Shown: positions 15,281-24,936 of the stretch, piece after piece
How the letters are laid out: each line of letters opens with the position of its first letter
How positions within the stretch are numbered: position 1 is the stretch's first letter
Assembly (NCBI GenBank): GCA_900473205.1
Contig: UCLB01000034.1
Location: 1 to 32,540 of the forward strand
DNA length: 32,540 nt
From: Hyphomicrobiales bacterium
Lineage (GTDB): Bacteria > Pseudomonadota > Alphaproteobacteria > Rhizobiales > Rhizobiaceae
Reading direction: 5' to 3'
The notes under the pieces: generated by a model
Told to the model about the DNA's origin: nothing
Databases searched by the model: none
What the model saw: only the letters and a program-made list of their open reading frames with translations
Translations under genes and position numbers: made by a program

Positions 15281-15931
15281 TTAGCGGGATGCGGTTTGCA
15301 TCCGCTTTTCGACACCGGCGCCCCATAGCGAGAGCGGCCAGCAGATGAGAAAATAGATCAGGCCGACGATGGCAAAGACCGTGAGCGGCTTGAATGTCTG
15401 GTTGGAAACGATCTGCCCTGCGCGGGACAGTTCCACGAAGCCGACGATGGCGGCAAGCGACGTGCCCTTGATGAGCTGCACGAGAAAGCCGATGGTCGCA
15501 GGCAGGGAAATCTTGAAGGCCTGCGGCAGTACGACGTCTTTCATGCGCGAAACATAGTGCAGGCCAAGCGCCTTGGCGGCTTCCGTCTGGCCTTTCGAGA
15601 CGGCCTGAATGCCGCCGCGCCAGATTTCGCCAAGAAAGGCGCTGGCATGCAGGGTGAAGGCAATCGCAACGGCAATCCAGGCATCGATGTTCAGGCCCAC
15701 CAGACCCACGCCGTAATAAACGACGAAGAGCTGCATCAGAAGCGGTGTGCCCTGAAAGACGGCAATGTAACCAGCAGTCACACGCTGACCAATCTTGCTC
15801 TCAGCCGTTCTGGCAAGCGCGACGCAGAGGCCAAATACGCCACCGCCGATAAAGCCGATGATCGTCAGTGCAATGGTCCATTTCAGACCCTGCATCAGGA
15901 AAAACAATTCGTTGGGACCGATGGATGTCAT
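15281..15931 (-). CDS. PAAT-family ABC transporter permease (second)
   Basis: A 216-residue inner-membrane permease of the HisM/GlnP group. Hydrophobic helices begin at residue 12. The cytoplasmic coupling loop is clear: FLGEIWRGGIQAVSKGQTEA (99-118), followed by AKALGL. The region after it (VLPQAFKISLPATIGFLVQL) is also typical. It starts 10 bp after the end of the first permease gene, so the two should form a heterodimeric channel. Length is normal for the family. Confidence 0.88.
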   Translation of the reverse strand: MTSIGPNELFFLMQGLKWTIALTIIGFIGGGVFGLCVALARTAESKIGQRVTAGYIAVFQGTPLLMQLFVVYYGVGLVGLNIDAWIAVAIAFTLHASAFLGEIWRGGIQAVSKGQTEAAKALGLHYVSRMKDVVLPQAFKISLPATIGFLVQLIKGTSLAAIVGFVELSRAGQIVSNQTFKPLTVFAIVGLIYFLICWPLSLWGAGVEKRMQTASR

Positions 15932-15941
15932 TGTTTTTACC

Positions 15942-16610
15942 TCACTTGACCGGATAGCTGAAGGAAAGGCGCGAAATCAGCGAGAAAATGCCCATCATCA
16001 GAGAGGAAATGACAAGATAAAGAAGCGTGATGGAGAAGTAGACCTCAAACGACCGGAAGGTTTCTGCTTCGATCCGCTGCGCAACCGAGGTCAACTCATA
16101 GGCGGCGATGGATGTGCAGACGGAGGTCGTCAGCGTGAGCATGATGAACTGGCTGGTCAGCGAGGGATAGACCGCGCGCAGCGCAGGTTTCAAAATGATG
16201 TGGCGGAAGATTTGCGCGCGGCGCAGCCCCAGCGCAAGACCGGCCTCGACCTGACCTTTCGGAACCGCATCGACACCGCCGCGAATGATCTCGATAGCAT
16301 AGGCGCCGCCGTTCAAGGCCAGCGCAACGATGGCCGTCGTCGTCGGGTTGAGGCGCAGACCGATCTGCGGAAGTGCGAAGAAGATAAAGAAGATTTGCAC
16401 CAGGAACGGCGTGTTGCGGATGACTTCCACAAAGGTGATGACCAGTGCACGAAGCGGCTTTAAGCCGGAGCTGCGGGCAATGACGCCGAGAATACCGATG
16501 ATCGTGGCGAGGAACATGCCGACGATTGCAAGCCCGATGGTGGCGAGGCTGGCAAAAAACAGCTCGGGCAGGCGTTCGTACACCGCCGAGAAATCGAGCG
16601 TATAGGACAT
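15942..16610 (-). CDS. PAAT-family ABC transporter permease (first gene of operon)
   Basis: A 222-residue inner-membrane permease of the HisQ/GlnP type. The coupling loop GGAYAIEIIRGGVDAVPKGQ (101-120) followed by VEAGLALGL, and the motif VEVIRNTPFLVQIFF (61-75), are diagnostic for polar amino acid-type importers. It is the first gene of a five-gene minus-strand unit (permease, permease, binding protein, ATPase, dehydrogenase). GGGGAGG lies just upstream of ATG 16610. The promoter assigned to it is about 145 bp upstream and contains the shared dyad motif. Confidence 0.88.
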   Translation of the reverse strand: MSYTLDFSAVYERLPELFFASLATIGLAIVGMFLATIIGILGVIARSSGLKPLRALVITFVEVIRNTPFLVQIFFIFFALPQIGLRLNPTTTAIVALALNGGAYAIEIIRGGVDAVPKGQVEAGLALGLRRAQIFRHIILKPALRAVYPSLTSQFIMLTLTTSVCTSIAAYELTSVAQRIEAETFRSFEVYFSITLLYLVISSLMMGIFSLISRLSFSYPVK

Positions 16611-16754
16611 CTATCCTCCCCATTCCGACAGCGCTTGTCTTGCGCTGCTCCATCCCGTTTCGTCTGCTTCCGATTGCCGGCGAATTCGCCCGTCTTATAC
16701 CGGTTGCACTGAAAATCTACGCCTCCCGCGCTTTGACTTTCAGCAACTACAATG

Positions 16755-16782
16755 TTTGTACCAGTTAGTTCATTTCTGTCAA
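16755..16782 (-). promoter_or_regulatory. Promoter with embedded operator for the transporter operon
   Basis: On the minus strand TTGACA (16777-16782), a 16-bp spacer and TACAAA (16755-16760) form a good sigma70-like promoter pointing at the permease gene. The dyad TGTACCAGTTAGTTCA (plus strand, 16757-16772) covers the -10 and most of the spacer. It resembles the site at 11930-11945 between quiC and tetR. A protein bound here would block RNA polymerase, in keeping with TetR repression. About 145 bp of leader separates it from the first gene; nothing coding was seen in that leader. Confidence 0.55.
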
Positions 16783-16885
16783 GCGCGGTAAATGCGCGAT
16801 GTGGTGGATATCTGAAACCGTTTTTTTGCCGCTGCTGAGAGCGGTTTTGGGGGCTGCACGCGCATCGGAGTTTGGCCCTGCCGAT

Positions 16886-16934
16886 TTGACAAGGCACGCG
16901 TCGGTGCAGTCGCTACCTTTATGTTTTCCTTATG
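16886..16934 (+). promoter_or_regulatory. Putative kdp control region with tandem TTATG repeat
   Basis: TTATG occurs at 16919-16923 and again at 16930-16934, exactly 11 bp apart, within a T-rich stretch about 80 bp ahead of the first small kdp gene. OmpR-family regulators such as KdpE bind tandem direct repeats with about one helical turn spacing, so this is a candidate KdpE site. TTGACA at 16886-16891 could be a -35, but no good -10 is found at 17 bp, as is common for activator-dependent promoters. Confidence 0.35.
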
Positions 16935-17011
16935 TGTCCTGCCCATCTTCCCAATCGAACCCTGACCCGGTCCGGATTTAGGGTGTTCTCCTGAACCAAC
17001 CGGAGAAACCA

Positions 17012-17095
17012 ATGTCCGACCTTGTTTTCGTTCTTCTCGGAAGTGCGGTGCTGATCGCTTTTGCGCTCTATGCACGCGCGCTCAACAGGCTGTGA
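17012..17095 (+). CDS. 27-residue membrane peptide preceding kdpF
   Basis: ATG 17012, with CGGAG eight bases upstream, opens a 27-codon frame, MSDLVFVLLGSAVLIAFALY followed by ARALNRL. It is a single hydrophobic helix with a positively charged end, so it should sit in the inner membrane with its C-terminus in the cytoplasm. It ends seven bases before the GTG of kdpF. The good ribosome site, operon position and membrane character argue that it is real. I do not recognise a named family; a role as an added small subunit or lipid-like stabiliser of the Kdp complex, as for KdpF, is a guess. Confidence 0.55.
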   Translation: MSDLVFVLLGSAVLIAFALYARALNRL

Positions 17096-17102
17096 GGGTG
17101 AT

Positions 17103-17189
17103 GTGATCGAGCCTTTATTTGCGCTGGCCGTTGCCGCTGCCCTTGTCGTCTACCTCGTCGTGACGCTGCTGCGTCCCGAACGCTTCTGA
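17103..17189 (+). CDS. kdpF: Potassium-transporting ATPase subunit F
   Basis: A 28-residue peptide beginning at GTG 17103: one transmembrane helix followed by the family's end motif [12 protein letters not shown]. KdpF is a small inner-membrane subunit that stabilises the KdpFABC complex. The GTG overlaps an out-of-frame ATG-TGA. It lies between the 27-residue peptide gene and kdpA, 17 bp before the latter. Too short for usual gene callers, but the C-terminal signature and position make the call firm. Confidence 0.85.
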   Translation: MIEPLFALAVAAALVVYLVVTLLRPERF

Positions 17190-17206
17190 TTGTCTGGAGA
17201 ATCCCC

Positions 17207-18916
17207 ATGACCATTCTCGGGTGGCTGCAGATCAGCCTCCTTTTCCTTGCCGTGCTCCTCACCGTCAAACCTCTCGGCCTCTACATGGCAAAGGTTTTCG
17301 CAGGTGACCGCACTTTCCTTTCTCCATTGCTGAGCCCAGTCGAGAAAGGGATATATCTGGCTGCGGGCACAGGCCCGAACAAGGAACAGAGCTGGCTTGC
17401 CTATACGCTTTCCATGCTTGCCTTCTCGCTCGCCAGTTTCCTCTTTCTCTATGCCATCCTGCGGCTGCAAGCCTATCTGCCGCTCAATCCGCAGGGCTTT
17501 GCAAATGTGCCATCGGATTTGGCGTTCAACACCGCCGTCAGCTTTGTCACCAACACCAACTGGCAGAACTATGCCGGTGAAGCGACGATGAGCAATTTCA
17601 GCCAGATGGTGGGATTGTCCGTGCAGAACTTTCTGTCCGGTGCAGTGGGCATAGCCCTTGCCGTGGCCTTCACCCGCGCCTTCGCTCGCTCGCAGGCTAC
17701 CACGCTCGGCAATTTCTGGGTCGATATGACCCGTGCGACGCTTTACGTTCTGCTGCCGCTCGCCATCATCGTCGCACTCGTTTTCGTCTGGACCGGCGTT
17801 CCACAAACACTAGACAGCAGTGTCACCGCAACCACGCTGGAAGGCGCTCAGCAGGTTATCTCGCTGGGACCGGTTGCCAGCCAGGAGGCCATCAAGCAGC
17901 TGGGCACCAATGGCGGCGGCTTCTTCAATGCCAATGCCGCCCATCCCTTCGAAAATCCGACTGCCTTTGCCAACTACCTCAATATCTACGCCATGTTGGC
18001 CGTCTCTGCGGCGCTGGTTTACTGCTTCGGCCAGATGGTAGGCAATCGCCGGCAGGGCTGGGTTCTGCTCTCCGCCATGGCCTTCCTGCTGATCGCAGGT
18101 GTCATCACGATCTATTGGGCGGAAGCGTCCGGAAACACCATTTTGACCGCGCTCGGCGTAGATGCCGCGCAGGGCAATATGGAAGGCAAGGAAGTTCGTT
18201 TCGGCCAGGCCATGACGGCGCTCTATGCAGCGGTGACCACGGGCGTTTCCAATGGGGGCGTCAACGGCATGCTTGGTTCCTTTACGGGACTTGGCGGACT
18301 AGTGCCCATGTTCCTCATCCAGCTGGGTGAAATTCTGCCCGGCGGTGTCGGCTCCGGTCTTTACGGTATGCTCGTTTTCTCGCTTCTGTCCGTCTTCGTC
18401 GCGGGGCTGATGGTCGGTCGTACGCCGGAATTTCTGGGCAAGAAGATCGAAGGGCGCGAGATGAAATGCGCCATGCTGGCGGTTCTGATCCTGCCCGTTG
18501 CCATCCTCGGCTTCTCCGCAATATCGGCAGTTCTGCTGGCGGCAGTTGCCAGCATCGGCACGGCAGGTCCGCACGGACTTTCGGAAATTCTGTATGCCTA
18601 TACGTCTTCCGCTGGCAACAATGGCTCGGCCTTCGGCGGCCTTTCGGGCAACACGACCTGGTACAATACGACGCTTGGGCTTGCCATGCTGCTCGGTCGT
18701 TTCGCTTACGTCATCCCGGTCATGGCCATTGCCGGTTCGCTGGCCGCAAAAGTCCGTGTTCCCGCCTCCAATGGAACATTCCCGACGGATGGGCCGCTGT
18801 TCGTTGGTCTGCTGATCGGCATCATCATCATTCTTGGCGGGTTGCAATATTTCCCGGCTCTGGCCCTTGGCCCCATCGTCGAACATTTCGCGATGCTTGC
18901 CGGTCAGACGTTCTAA
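17207..18916 (+). CDS. kdpA: Potassium-transporting ATPase, potassium-binding subunit A
   Basis: A 569-residue inner-membrane protein that selects potassium and forms the channel-like entry of the Kdp pump. The four pore-loop filters are visible: [11 protein letters not shown] (115-125), [18 protein letters not shown] (234-251), [10 protein letters not shown] (345-354) and [16 protein letters not shown] (468-483). Length is standard for the family. ATG 17207 has CTGGAG a few bases upstream. Its stop is 12 bp before kdpB. Confidence 0.97.
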   Translation: MTILGWLQISLLFLAVLLTVKPLGLYMAKVFAGDRTFLSPLLSPVEKGIYLAAGTGPNKEQSWLAYTLSMLAFSLASFLFLYAILRLQAYLPLNPQGFANVPSDLAFNTAVSFVTNTNWQNYAGEATMSNFSQMVGLSVQNFLSGAVGIALAVAFTRAFARSQATTLGNFWVDMTRATLYVLLPLAIIVALVFVWTGVPQTLDSSVTATTLEGAQQVISLGPVASQEAIKQLGTNGGGFFNANAAHPFENPTAFANYLNIYAMLAVSAALVYCFGQMVGNRRQGWVLLSAMAFLLIAGVITIYWAEASGNTILTALGVDAAQGNMEGKEVRFGQAMTALYAAVTTGVSNGGVNGMLGSFTGLGGLVPMFLIQLGEILPGGVGSGLYGMLVFSLLSVFVAGLMVGRTPEFLGKKIEGREMKCAMLAVLILPVAILGFSAISAVLLAAVASIGTAGPHGLSEILYAYTSSAGNNGSAFGGLSGNTTWYNTTLGLAMLLGRFAYVIPVMAIAGSLAAKVRVPASNGTFPTDGPLFVGLLIGIIIILGGLQYFPALALGPIVEHFAMLAGQTF

Positions 18917-18928
18917 AGGACAAAATTC

Positions 18929-20965
18929 ATGTCACAAAAGCCAGCAAAACCTGGTCTTTTCGATCTCTCCATCATCGGGCCCGCCGCACGGCAAGCCTTT
19001 GTAAAGATGGACCCGAGACAACTCATGCGCACACCGGTCATCTTCGTGACCGAGGTAGTGGCGGCGATGGTCTCGATCCTGTTTCTGCGCGATCTCGTCA
19101 CAGGCAACGGCACGGCTGTTTTCTCCGGCCAGATTGCCGCATGGCTGTGGTTCACGGTTCTTTTCGCCACCTTTGCCGAAGCCGTCGCTGAAGGCAGAGG
19201 CCGCGCGCAGGCGGAAAGTCTGAAGCGCGGACGGTCTGATCTCACAGCCCGACGTATTGGTGCCAATGGCGAAGACGAGGCAGTTCCCGCCACTGCGCTG
19301 AAGGTAGGGGACGTCGTCATCGTTGATGCCGGGGAACTGATCCCCGGTGATGGTGAGGTGATCGAGGGTGTCGCTTCCGTCAACGAAAGTGCCATTACCG
19401 GCGAGTCCGCGCCCGTCATCCGCGAATCCGGTGGCGACCGCTCAGCCGTCACCGGCGGCACGCAGGTTCTGTCCGACCAGCTCAAAATCCGCATCACCAC
19501 ACCACAGGGCGCGAGCTTCGTGGATCGCATGATCGCGCTGATCGAAGGTGCAGAACGCCAGAAAACGCCCAATGAGATCGCCCTGTCCATCCTGCTGTCG
19601 GGCTTGACGCTGGTGTTCCTCATCGTGGTCGTTACCATCTGGGGCCTTGCAGGATATTCGGGCACAGTCCTTACTGTCACCGTATTGGCTGCCTTGCTCG
19701 TAACCCTCATTCCAACGACAATCGGCGGCCTGCTTTCGGCCATCGGCATTGCCGGAATGGACCGCCTTGTTCGCTTCAACGTCATCGCCACGTCCGGTCG
19801 TGCGGTCGAAGCGGCGGGCGATGTGGATACACTGCTGCTGGACAAAACCGGCACCATTACCTTCGGCAACCGTATGGCATCCGATTTCATCCCGGCACCG
19901 GGCGTCACACCGCAGCAATTGGCAGAAGCGGCACTCCTTGCCAGCCTCTCCGATGAAACGCCGGAAGGCCGCTCCATCGCTGCGCTGGCAACGGGTGAGT
20001 TCGGCTTGGCAACACCAAAGGCCGTGGCCGATCAAACCATCGCTTTCAGCGCACAGACGCGCCTATCGGGCATCGACATGGGCACCCACCGCCTGCGCAA
20101 AGGCGCAATCGATGCCGTGCTGAAATTTACCGGCATCTCGGACAAGGAAGCCCCAGCTGAATTCATGCAGGCCGTGGACAGTGTCGCCAGATCCGGCGGT
20201 ACGCCGCTGGGCGTAGCAGACGGCAATCGCCTGCTTGGCGTCATCCACCTCAAGGACGTCGTCAAACCCGGCATCAAGGAACGCTTTGCGGCCCTGCGTG
20301 CCATGGGCATCCGCACCGTCATGGTCACAGGCGATAACCCGGTCACTGCCGCTGCAATCGCCTCGGAGGCCGGTGTCGATGACTTCCTGGCCGAGGCAAC
20401 GCCGGAGGACAAGCTGGCCTATATCCGTCGCGAACAGCAGGGCGGTCGCCTAATCGCCATGTGCGGCGATGGCACCAATGATGCGCCAGCGCTCGCTCAA
20501 GCCGATGTCGGCGTGGCCATGCAAAGTGGCACGCAGGCGGCACGCGAAGCCGCCAATATGGTCGATCTCGACTCCAGCCCGACCAAGCTCATCGAGATCG
20601 TTGAAATCGGCAAACAGCTTCTGATGACCCGCGGTTCGCTGACGACCTTCTCCATAGCCAATGATGTCGCCAAATATTTCGCAATCATCCCGGCGTTGTT
20701 CGTCACGACCTATCCGGCACTGGCCGCCTTCAACATCATGGGGCTGTCCACGCCGCAATCGGCCATTCTTTCTGCTGTCATCTTCAACGCGCTCATCATC
20801 ATCGCGCTCATTCCTCTTGCGTTGAAGGGCATTGCCTATCGGCCAACAAGCGCCGCGTCGCTTCTGCGTAGAAATCTCCTGATTTACGGCCTGGGCGGGC
20901 TGCTGTTGCCATTCGCCGGAATCAAGATCGTCGACCTCGCCGTTTCGGCCCTGCATCTGGTGTAA
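18929..20965 (+). CDS. kdpB: Potassium-transporting P-type ATPase, subunit B
   Basis: The 678-residue catalytic subunit hydrolyses ATP to drive potassium uptake. The actuator motif TGES is at 157-160; its serine corresponds to the inhibitory phosphorylation site known in Escherichia coli KdpB. The phosphorylation site DKTGT is at 305-309 (D305). The nucleotide and hinge motifs [14 protein letters not shown] and [20 protein letters not shown] follow. Membrane helices flank these domains. AAAGGA precedes ATG 18929. Complete, with no sign of damage. Confidence 0.97.
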   Translation: MSQKPAKPGLFDLSIIGPAARQAFVKMDPRQLMRTPVIFVTEVVAAMVSILFLRDLVTGNGTAVFSGQIAAWLWFTVLFATFAEAVAEGRGRAQAESLKRGRSDLTARRIGANGEDEAVPATALKVGDVVIVDAGELIPGDGEVIEGVASVNESAITGESAPVIRESGGDRSAVTGGTQVLSDQLKIRITTPQGASFVDRMIALIEGAERQKTPNEIALSILLSGLTLVFLIVVVTIWGLAGYSGTVLTVTVLAALLVTLIPTTIGGLLSAIGIAGMDRLVRFNVIATSGRAVEAAGDVDTLLLDKTGTITFGNRMASDFIPAPGVTPQQLAEAALLASLSDETPEGRSIAALATGEFGLATPKAVADQTIAFSAQTRLSGIDMGTHRLRKGAIDAVLKFTGISDKEAPAEFMQAVDSVARSGGTPLGVADGNRLLGVIHLKDVVKPGIKERFAALRAMGIRTVMVTGDNPVTAAAIASEAGVDDFLAEATPEDKLAYIRREQQGGRLIAMCGDGTNDAPALAQADVGVAMQSGTQAAREAANMVDLDSSPTKLIEIVEIGKQLLMTRGSLTTFSIANDVAKYFAIIPALFVTTYPALAAFNIMGLSTPQSAILSAVIFNALIIIALIPLALKGIAYRPTSAASLLRRNLLIYGLGGLLLPFAGIKIVDLAVSALHLV

Positions 20966-20967
20966 TC

Positions 20968-21537
20968 ATGTTCAAACTTCTCAGACCCGCTTTCGTTTTT
21001 CTCGTCCTTCTGACACTCGTTACCGGCGTTGCCTATCCGCTCGCCGTCACCGGTATCGCCCAGACGGTCATGCCGGAACAGGCCAATGGCACCCTGGTCA
21101 AGCGCGGAGAAACCGTCATAGGCTCCTCGCTGATCGGCCAAAATTTCACATCGGAGCGCTATTTCTGGCCTCGTCCGTCCGCCACATCGCCGGACCCTTA
21201 CAACGCCTCTGCCTCGTCTGGCTCCAATCTCGGTACGACTTCTGCCAAGCTGCGCGACCGTGTGGCAGGTGATACCGGACGGTTGAATGCTGCGGGCATA
21301 ACCGGCGCAGTTCCGGCCGATGCCGTCACCGCATCCGGTTCCGGCCTCGACCCCCACGTCTCACCGGAATTTGCCGAAGCGCAGGTTGCGCGGGTGGCAC
21401 TTGCGCGGCAGTTGCCGCCGGAGCAAATTCGTGCGCTGGTTCAAAGCCATACGCAAGACAGGGTGTTTGGAATTGTCGGCGAACCGCGCGTGAATGTGCT
21501 AGAGCTTAACCTTGCGCTGGATGCGCACAAGAGCTGA
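20968..21537 (+). CDS. kdpC: Potassium-transporting ATPase subunit C
   Basis: A 189-residue subunit with a single N-terminal membrane helix (FVFLVLLTLVTGVAYPLAVT) and a periplasmic domain with the family motifs GSSLIGQNFTSERYFWPRPS, NLGTTSAKL, SGSGLDPHVSP and RVNVLELNLALD. It helps complex assembly and potassium affinity. It starts two bases after kdpB and ends five bases before kdpD, so the structural and regulatory genes are likely on one transcript. Confidence 0.95.
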   Translation: MFKLLRPAFVFLVLLTLVTGVAYPLAVTGIAQTVMPEQANGTLVKRGETVIGSSLIGQNFTSERYFWPRPSATSPDPYNASASSGSNLGTTSAKLRDRVAGDTGRLNAAGITGAVPADAVTASGSGLDPHVSPEFAEAQVARVALARQLPPEQIRALVQSHTQDRVFGIVGEPRVNVLELNLALDAHKS

Positions 21538-21542
21538 TACGG

Positions 21543-24236
21543 ATGCCGACAAACGAGCCCTACGAGACGAACCGTCCCGACCCTGACGCATTGCTTGCCC
21601 TGGCGGATAAAGACCGCCGGGGCAAGCTGACGATTTTTCTGGGCGCAGCCCCCGGTGTCGGCAAAACCTATGCGATGCTGAACCGCGCTCAGCGATTGCG
21701 TGCTGATGGCACGGAGATCGTCGTCGGGCTGGCAGAGACCCATGGCCGTAGCGAAACCTCGGCCCTTCTGGAAGGGCTGGAAATATTGCCCCGCCTCTCC
21801 GTGTCCTACCACGGCAAACAATTGGAGGAGTTCGATCTGGATGGCGCGCTGGCCCGAAAGCCTCGCATCATCATCGTGGACGAACTCGCGCATTCCAACC
21901 CGGAAGGCTTCCGGCACCCCAAGCGCTATCAGGATATCGATGAACTCATCGATGCCGGGATAGACGTATGGACGGCGCTCAACATCCAGCATCTGGAAAG
22001 CCTGTCCGATCTTGTCGCCCAGATCACCGGAGTCAATGTGCGCGAGAGAATTCCAGATACGGTGCTGAAAAGGGCCGATGAAGTCCTGCTTGTGGACTTG
22101 TCACCCGCAGAGTTGATCACCCGCCTTGAAGACGGCAAGGTCTATCTGCCCGCAAGCGCAAGGCGCGCCGCCGACCGTTTCTTCCGACTTGGAAATCTGA
22201 CAGCGCTCCGAGAACTGGCGCTGCGGCGCACGGCGGACCGGGTGGACGATCAGATGATCGATTATCTGCGCCAGAACGCCATCGAAGGGCCATGGGCGAC
22301 GGGGGAGAGGCTTCTCGTTTGCATTGGTGCCGATGATCTGTCCGAAAAGGTCGTTCGTGTTGCAAGTCGCCTTGCTTCGGGCCTGAACGCGCCATGGCTG
22401 GTCGTCAATATTTCCCATTCCGACCGTGAAACCATGAATGACGAGGATTTGCGGCGCATAGACGATACATTCCGGCTGGCGGAAAAGCTGGGTGCGGAAA
22501 CGCGGCGTGTGACCGGCAGTGACTTCGTGACCGAAATCATGAAACTCGCCAAGCGCGAACACGCCACGCAGATCGTCATCGGTTCCCATTGCCGTCAATG
22601 GTGGCGAAACCCGCTGCGCACCAGCCTTGCCGATGCGCTGACCCGGGAAACGAGCGGCATCGGCCTCCACCTCGTCACCGCCGATGAAAAGACACCGCAT
22701 CGTGCCAGGCCAAAACCGGTCTGGCCGCGCCTTCCAACACTCGCCAAACCCTTCGGCATTGCTTTTCTGTGCGTGCTGCCCGCCGCATTGATCGGCGCGC
22801 TGATCGACCGCATCGTTTATCTGCCGAATATTTCACTGCTGTTTCTCATCGCCGTGCTCGGTGCCGCCACCTATGCCGGTTTCGCAGCCGCGTTGATGGC
22901 CGCGCTGCTGTCTGCGCTCTCCTATAATTTCTTCTTCATTCCGCCGCTCTACACCTTCACCATCGCCTCGCCGCACGAGGTTTTCGCGCTCTTCATCTTC
23001 GTCGTCGCAGCAGTTCTTGCAGGTAGCCTCGGCTCGCGCATTCGCGAACAGGCCAAGACGGCGCGTTCTCGTGCCGCCGCCATGCAGGCGCTTTATGATT
23101 TCGCCCGCAAACTCTCCGGCACTGCCGATGTCGATGAAGTCCTGTGGGCCGCCGTCACGCAACTGCATGCGGGGATCAACCGCAACATCGTTCTGCTTCG
23201 GCCCAATGGCGATGCGCTGGAAACCGCAGCGGCATGGCCGCCGGACGCGGAGCTGGGCATCGCGGAAATCGCCGCCGCCCGCTGGGCCAATACGAAGAAG
23301 GAACCAGCCGGTGCCGGGACCGGCACTTTGCCCAATTGCCGTTTCCAGTTCAGGCCGCTTACCAGCCCGCATGGCGTTGTCGGCGTTTGCGGCTACGAAG
23401 TCGGCGACGAGGCGCTAGATTCCAATGCCGAGCGCATGTTTTCCGCCATCATCGACCAGACGGCGACGGCCATCGACCGCGCACGGCTGTCTTCGGAAAG
23501 TGCCGAACAGTCCCTTCGACTGGAAAGCGAACGTTACCGGGATGCTCTGCTATCCTCCATCTCCCATGATCTGCGCACGCCGCTTGCAACGATTACCGGC
23601 GCGGTGACCAGCCTTCGCGAACTGGGCGAACGGATGACGCCGGAAAGCCGCGACGATCTTTTGCAATCCATCGAGGAGGAGGGGGCACGGCTCAGCCGCT
23701 TCGTCGCCAACCTTCTGGATATGACGCGGATTTCAACCGGCACCCTGAAGGCCAAGCGGGATTGGGTGGATCTGGGCGATGTCGTGCGTTCGGCGACAGA
23801 GCGGGCGCGGAAATATTTTCCGGCCCAGACCTTCGAAACAGGTATCGCAACAGATTTGCCCTTGATGCGGGGAGACAGCGTCCTGCTGGAACAGGTTCTG
23901 TTCAATCTTCTGGACAATGCCGCGAAATATGGAGGCGGTGAACCCGTCAATATCTACGTCCGCAGGGACGGAAAAGAGGTCGCGATCTCCGTGACCGATA
24001 TGGGCAAGGGCATTCCCGCTGCCGATCTCGACCGCATTTTCGAGAAATTCTATCGGCGTTCGAAATCCGACGGTCGTTCGCCCGGCACCGGCCTAGGGCT
24101 TTCTATCGCCCGCGGTTTCGTGGAAGCGCTAGGCGGTCATATTTATGCCGAAAGCCCCGCCGTCAGGAAGAGAGGCACTCGCATTGTCATGCGTTTCCCG
24201 ATAGAGGAAAAGGACCGGAATTCAGGATCGCCATGA
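21543..24236 (+). CDS. kdpD: Osmosensitive potassium channel sensor histidine kinase
   Basis: An 897-residue membrane sensor kinase. In order: KdpD N-terminal domain with Walker A GAAPGVGKT (34-42) and Walker B-like RIIIVDELAHSN (108-119); a universal stress-type domain (about 250-380); four transmembrane helices (about 403-498); a GAF-like segment; a HisKA domain with the phosphorylated H675 in SISHDLRTPL; and an ATPase domain with N792 (NLLDNAAKYG), GKGIP and GTGLGLSIA. It senses low potassium or osmotic stress and phosphorylates KdpE. Its stop overlaps the kdpE start by four bases. Confidence 0.96.
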   Translation: MPTNEPYETNRPDPDALLALADKDRRGKLTIFLGAAPGVGKTYAMLNRAQRLRADGTEIVVGLAETHGRSETSALLEGLEILPRLSVSYHGKQLEEFDLDGALARKPRIIIVDELAHSNPEGFRHPKRYQDIDELIDAGIDVWTALNIQHLESLSDLVAQITGVNVRERIPDTVLKRADEVLLVDLSPAELITRLEDGKVYLPASARRAADRFFRLGNLTALRELALRRTADRVDDQMIDYLRQNAIEGPWATGERLLVCIGADDLSEKVVRVASRLASGLNAPWLVVNISHSDRETMNDEDLRRIDDTFRLAEKLGAETRRVTGSDFVTEIMKLAKREHATQIVIGSHCRQWWRNPLRTSLADALTRETSGIGLHLVTADEKTPHRARPKPVWPRLPTLAKPFGIAFLCVLPAALIGALIDRIVYLPNISLLFLIAVLGAATYAGFAAALMAALLSALSYNFFFIPPLYTFTIASPHEVFALFIFVVAAVLAGSLGSRIREQAKTARSRAAAMQALYDFARKLSGTADVDEVLWAAVTQLHAGINRNIVLLRPNGDALETAAAWPPDAELGIAEIAAARWANTKKEPAGAGTGTLPNCRFQFRPLTSPHGVVGVCGYEVGDEALDSNAERMFSAIIDQTATAIDRARLSSESAEQSLRLESERYRDALLSSISHDLRTPLATITGAVTSLRELGERMTPESRDDLLQSIEEEGARLSRFVANLLDMTRISTGTLKAKRDWVDLGDVVRSATERARKYFPAQTFETGIATDLPLMRGDSVLLEQVLFNLLDNAAKYGGGEPVNIYVRRDGKEVAISVTDMGKGIPAADLDRIFEKFYRRSKSDGRSPGTGLGLSIARGFVEALGGHIYAESPAVRKRGTRIVMRFPIEEKDRNSGSP

Positions 24237-24919
24237 CACTTGCCCGCATTCTTGTCGTTGACGACGAGCCGCAAATCCTGCGGTTTCTTCGGCCTGCCCT
24301 GGCAGCGGCTGGTTACGAGGTCATTGAAGCGGGAACCGGCGCGGATGCCCTGAAAGCGGTTGCCACCGCCGCACCTGAAGTCGTCATTCTCGATCTCGGC
24401 CTGCCGGATATGGACGGCAAGGATGTCATCAGCAGCCTGCGTGGCTGGTCCACCATTCCCATCATCATTCTTTCGGCACGCGACCGCGAAACCGAAAAAA
24501 TCGCCGCACTCGATCTCGGTGCCGATGATTATATCGAAAAGCCCTTCAGCATCGGTGAACTGACCGCCCGTATCCGCACCGCCATGCGTCATGTCGGCAA
24601 TGCCAGCAAGACGCTGTCACTCGTCAATGCCGACGGGCTGACGGTCGATATGGTCCAGCGCATCGTTTCCCGGGATGGCAAGGCCATTCGGCTAACGCCA
24701 AAGGAATATGATCTGCTGACGCTTCTGGCCCACCATGCAGGCCGTGTCGTCACCCATCGAACGCTTTTGACATCTGTGTGGGGTCCCGCGCATGAGGAAG
24801 ACATGCATTATCTGCGCGTCTTCATCGGTCAGCTTCGCCAGAAGGTCGAACGAGATCCGGCCCAGCCCAAAATCGTCCAGACGGAGCCGGGTGTCGGGTA
24901 CCGGCTGGTCAGCGATTAG
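24233..24919 (+). CDS. kdpE: KDP operon response regulator
   Basis: A 228-residue OmpR/PhoB-type regulator. The receiver domain has the acidic pair in VVDDEP (D10, D11), the phospho-acceptor D54 (VVILDLGLPD) and K103 (DDYIEKPF). The C-terminal winged helix ends with HYLRVFIGQLRQKVE and VGYRLV. It is the last gene of the kdp operon and would activate it under potassium limitation. It converges with mdcH, with only 17 bp between stops and no clear terminator in that gap. Confidence 0.96.
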   Translation: MTLARILVVDDEPQILRFLRPALAAAGYEVIEAGTGADALKAVATAAPEVVILDLGLPDMDGKDVISSLRGWSTIPIIILSARDRETEKIAALDLGADDYIEKPFSIGELTARIRTAMRHVGNASKTLSLVNADGLTVDMVQRIVSRDGKAIRLTPKEYDLLTLLAHHAGRVVTHRTLLTSVWGPAHEEDMHYLRVFIGQLRQKVERDPAQPKIVQTEPGVGYRLVSD

Positions 24920-24936
24920 TCTAGAGATCGCACTCC

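Noticed and set aside
18913..19977. 354-codon minus-strand frame opposite kdpB
   Set aside because: Serine/arginine/proline-rich shadow of kdpB codons with no start signal or motif.
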